7,824 nucleotides of DNA, from contig CAYUEN010000051.1 of assembly GCA_964443745.1 (NCBI GenBank), positions 1-7,824 on the forward strand, in the 5' to 3' direction. Source of the DNA: CAYUEN01 sp964443745. GTDB taxonomy: Bacteria; Campylobacterota; Campylobacteria; Campylobacterales; QNZT01. The notes under the pieces are model-generated. The model was given only the letters and a program-made list of their open reading frames with translations. It made no database searches and was not told the origin of the DNA. Every line of letters starts with the position of its first letter. The stretch's first letter is position 1. Made by a program: the position numbers and the translations under genes. This document shows, in pieces, positions 7,167 to 7,824 of the stretch.

Positions 7167-7730
7167 ATGGCAAAATACGGCATGGCGTTTGACTACAAAC
7201 TTTGTATCGACTGCAAGGCATGCGAAGTGGCATGCAAGGAAGAAAACGGCATCGACCTGGGAGCGAAAAATCATCGGCTATGGATCGTCAGCAAGGAGCC
7301 GACCGGAGATTTTTGGGAGATAGACACCCATACGGTATCCTACATGCCGACCCAGTGCAACCACTGCGAAAAACCGCTCTGTCTCGATGCCTGCGACCAA
7401 AACGCCATCTCCATAGAAGACAACGGAATCGTGAAAATAGACAGAAGACTGTGCGAACTGGCCCAGCTTTGTATGACGGCATGTCCTTACGGCGCCATCT
7501 ATACGGACGAACGGGCGAACGTGGCGGATAAATGCACCTTCTGCTCGGAAACCAGACTCGCCATGGGCAAAACCACGACCGCCTGCCAAATCACCTGCCC
7601 CGGAAAAGTCAGGATATTCGGAGATCTGGACGATCCAAACAGCGAAATCAGCAAGGTTTTGAAAGAGCGGGAGTATTTTCAGCTCAAACCCGAAAAAGGC
7701 ACCAAACCGAAACTCTTTTACCTCAAATGA
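7167..7730 (+). CDS. Four-cluster ferredoxin (electron-transfer) subunit, PsrB/PhsB/DmsB-like, with one cluster ligand missing
   Basis: A 187-aa iron-sulfur protein that should pass electrons to the molybdoenzyme encoded just upstream. It has no signal peptide and is probably exported as a complex with the Tat-tagged partner. Four Cys motifs are visible. Motif I is C13-x2-C16-x2-C19-x3-C23. Motif II is C64-x2-C67-x4-C72-x3-C76. Motif III is C96-x5-C102-x3-C106-P. Motif IV is C123-x2-C126-x13-C140-x3-C144-P. In motif III the second Cys is replaced by Ala99 (RRLCELAQLCMTACPYGA). E. coli NarH has Trp at the equivalent place and holds a [3Fe-4S] cluster there, so one [3Fe-4S] plus three [4Fe-4S] clusters are expected. 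The frame is intact around the site, so it is not a frameshift artefact. Length matches PsrB/PhsB (about 190 aa). A membrane quinol-interacting subunit (PsrC/NrfD type) would normally follow but is not in the window. Confidence 0.9.
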   Translation: MAKYGMAFDYKLCIDCKACEVACKEENGIDLGAKNHRLWIVSKEPTGDFWEIDTHTVSYMPTQCNHCEKPLCLDACDQNAISIEDNGIVKIDRRLCELAQLCMTACPYGAIYTDERANVADKCTFCSETRLAMGKTTTACQITCPGKVRIFGDLDDPNSEISKVLKEREYFQLKPEKGTKPKLFYLK

Positions 7731-7743
7731 TTGAAGGGATAGC

Positions 7744-7761
7744 AGATAGGGGAGATAGGGG
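7744..7761. repeat. Tandem duplication of a 9-mer
   Basis: AGATAGGGG occurs twice back to back, 14 bases after the ferredoxin stop. A degraded partial copy (GGGATAG) lies at 7736-7742. The second copy overlaps the left arm of the palindrome that follows, so the repeat may mark the edge of an inserted element or be simple slippage. Confidence 0.6.
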
Positions 7762-7803
7762 GGCAGGGCTTGAATTTTAACTTTTAAAAATCAAACCTGC
7801 CCC
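7760..7803. repeat. Long imperfect palindrome; REP/RAYT-like hairpin or transcription terminator
   Basis: The arms GGGGCAGG (7760-7767) and CCTGCCCC (7796-7803) pair perfectly. After a small GC/A internal loop, TTGA (7770-7773) pairs with TCAA (7791-7794). After one A-A mismatch, TTTTAA (7775-7780) pairs with TTAAAA (7784-7789) around a CTT loop. This gives 18 base pairs in 44 bases. No T tract follows the stem on the plus strand, so it is a poor classical intrinsic terminator, although it could stop or stabilise the upstream transcript. From memory, the layout (a GGGG-CAGG type end, then TTGAATTTTAAC) resembles palindromes flanking REP-associated Y1 transposases. The transposase gene itself is not in the window. 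Confidence 0.6.
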
Positions 7804-7824
7804 TGATTGTCTGTGAAATAACAG

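Noticed and set aside
7736..7768. Possible G-quadruplex from the G runs before the palindrome
   Set aside because: Four runs of three or more G exist, but the first loop is about 10 bases and the last run belongs to the much stronger hairpin stem. Support is weak.

Overview
The window reads as chromosomal DNA of a chemolithotrophic or anaerobically respiring bacterium. My best guess is a mesophilic or moderately thermophilic Campylobacterota (Sulfurovum / Nitratifractor / Hydrogenimonas type). The guess rests on a PEP synthase next to a DUF3417-type alpha-glucan phosphorylase, a Tat-exported sulfur-type molybdoenzyme, and a TATAAT -10 box without a clear -35. This is an inference from gene content, not a marker-gene assignment.

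Left two thirds (1-4626, minus strand): a tightly packed operon read right to left. It holds ppsA (PEP synthase), glgP (alpha-glucan phosphorylase) and the first 17 codons of gap (glyceraldehyde-3-phosphate dehydrogenase), which runs off the left edge. Spacing is 1 nt between ppsA and glgP and 12 nt between glgP and gap. Each start has its own Shine-Dalgarno sequence, and a good -10 box lies upstream of ppsA. Together these genes fit carbon flow from pyruvate through PEP up gluconeogenesis, plus mobilisation of stored glycogen.

Middle (4627-4838): an AT-rich divergent spacer of about 210 bases. It carries the ppsA promoter and leader. It shows no convincing promoter or Shine-Dalgarno for the rightward genes.

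Right third (4839-7730, plus strand): a two-gene operon. It encodes a Tat-exported molybdopterin oxidoreductase catalytic subunit of the polysulfide/thiosulfate reductase type (predicted Mo ligand Cys) and a small four-cluster ferredoxin subunit. The ferredoxin subunit has lost one cluster ligand: Ala replaces the second Cys of the third motif, which suggests a [3Fe-4S] cluster. No NrfD-like membrane anchor is visible before the window ends.

Right edge (7731-7824): noncoding DNA with a 9-bp tandem duplication that runs into a long imperfect palindrome of 18 base pairs. The palindrome resembles the hairpins that accompany REP-associated (Y1) transposases, and it could also act as a terminator.

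I found no CRISPR array, tRNA, rRNA or complete insertion sequence. The ferredoxin-ligand loss and the terminal palindrome are the most interesting observations. I do not see a clearly new multi-gene system.
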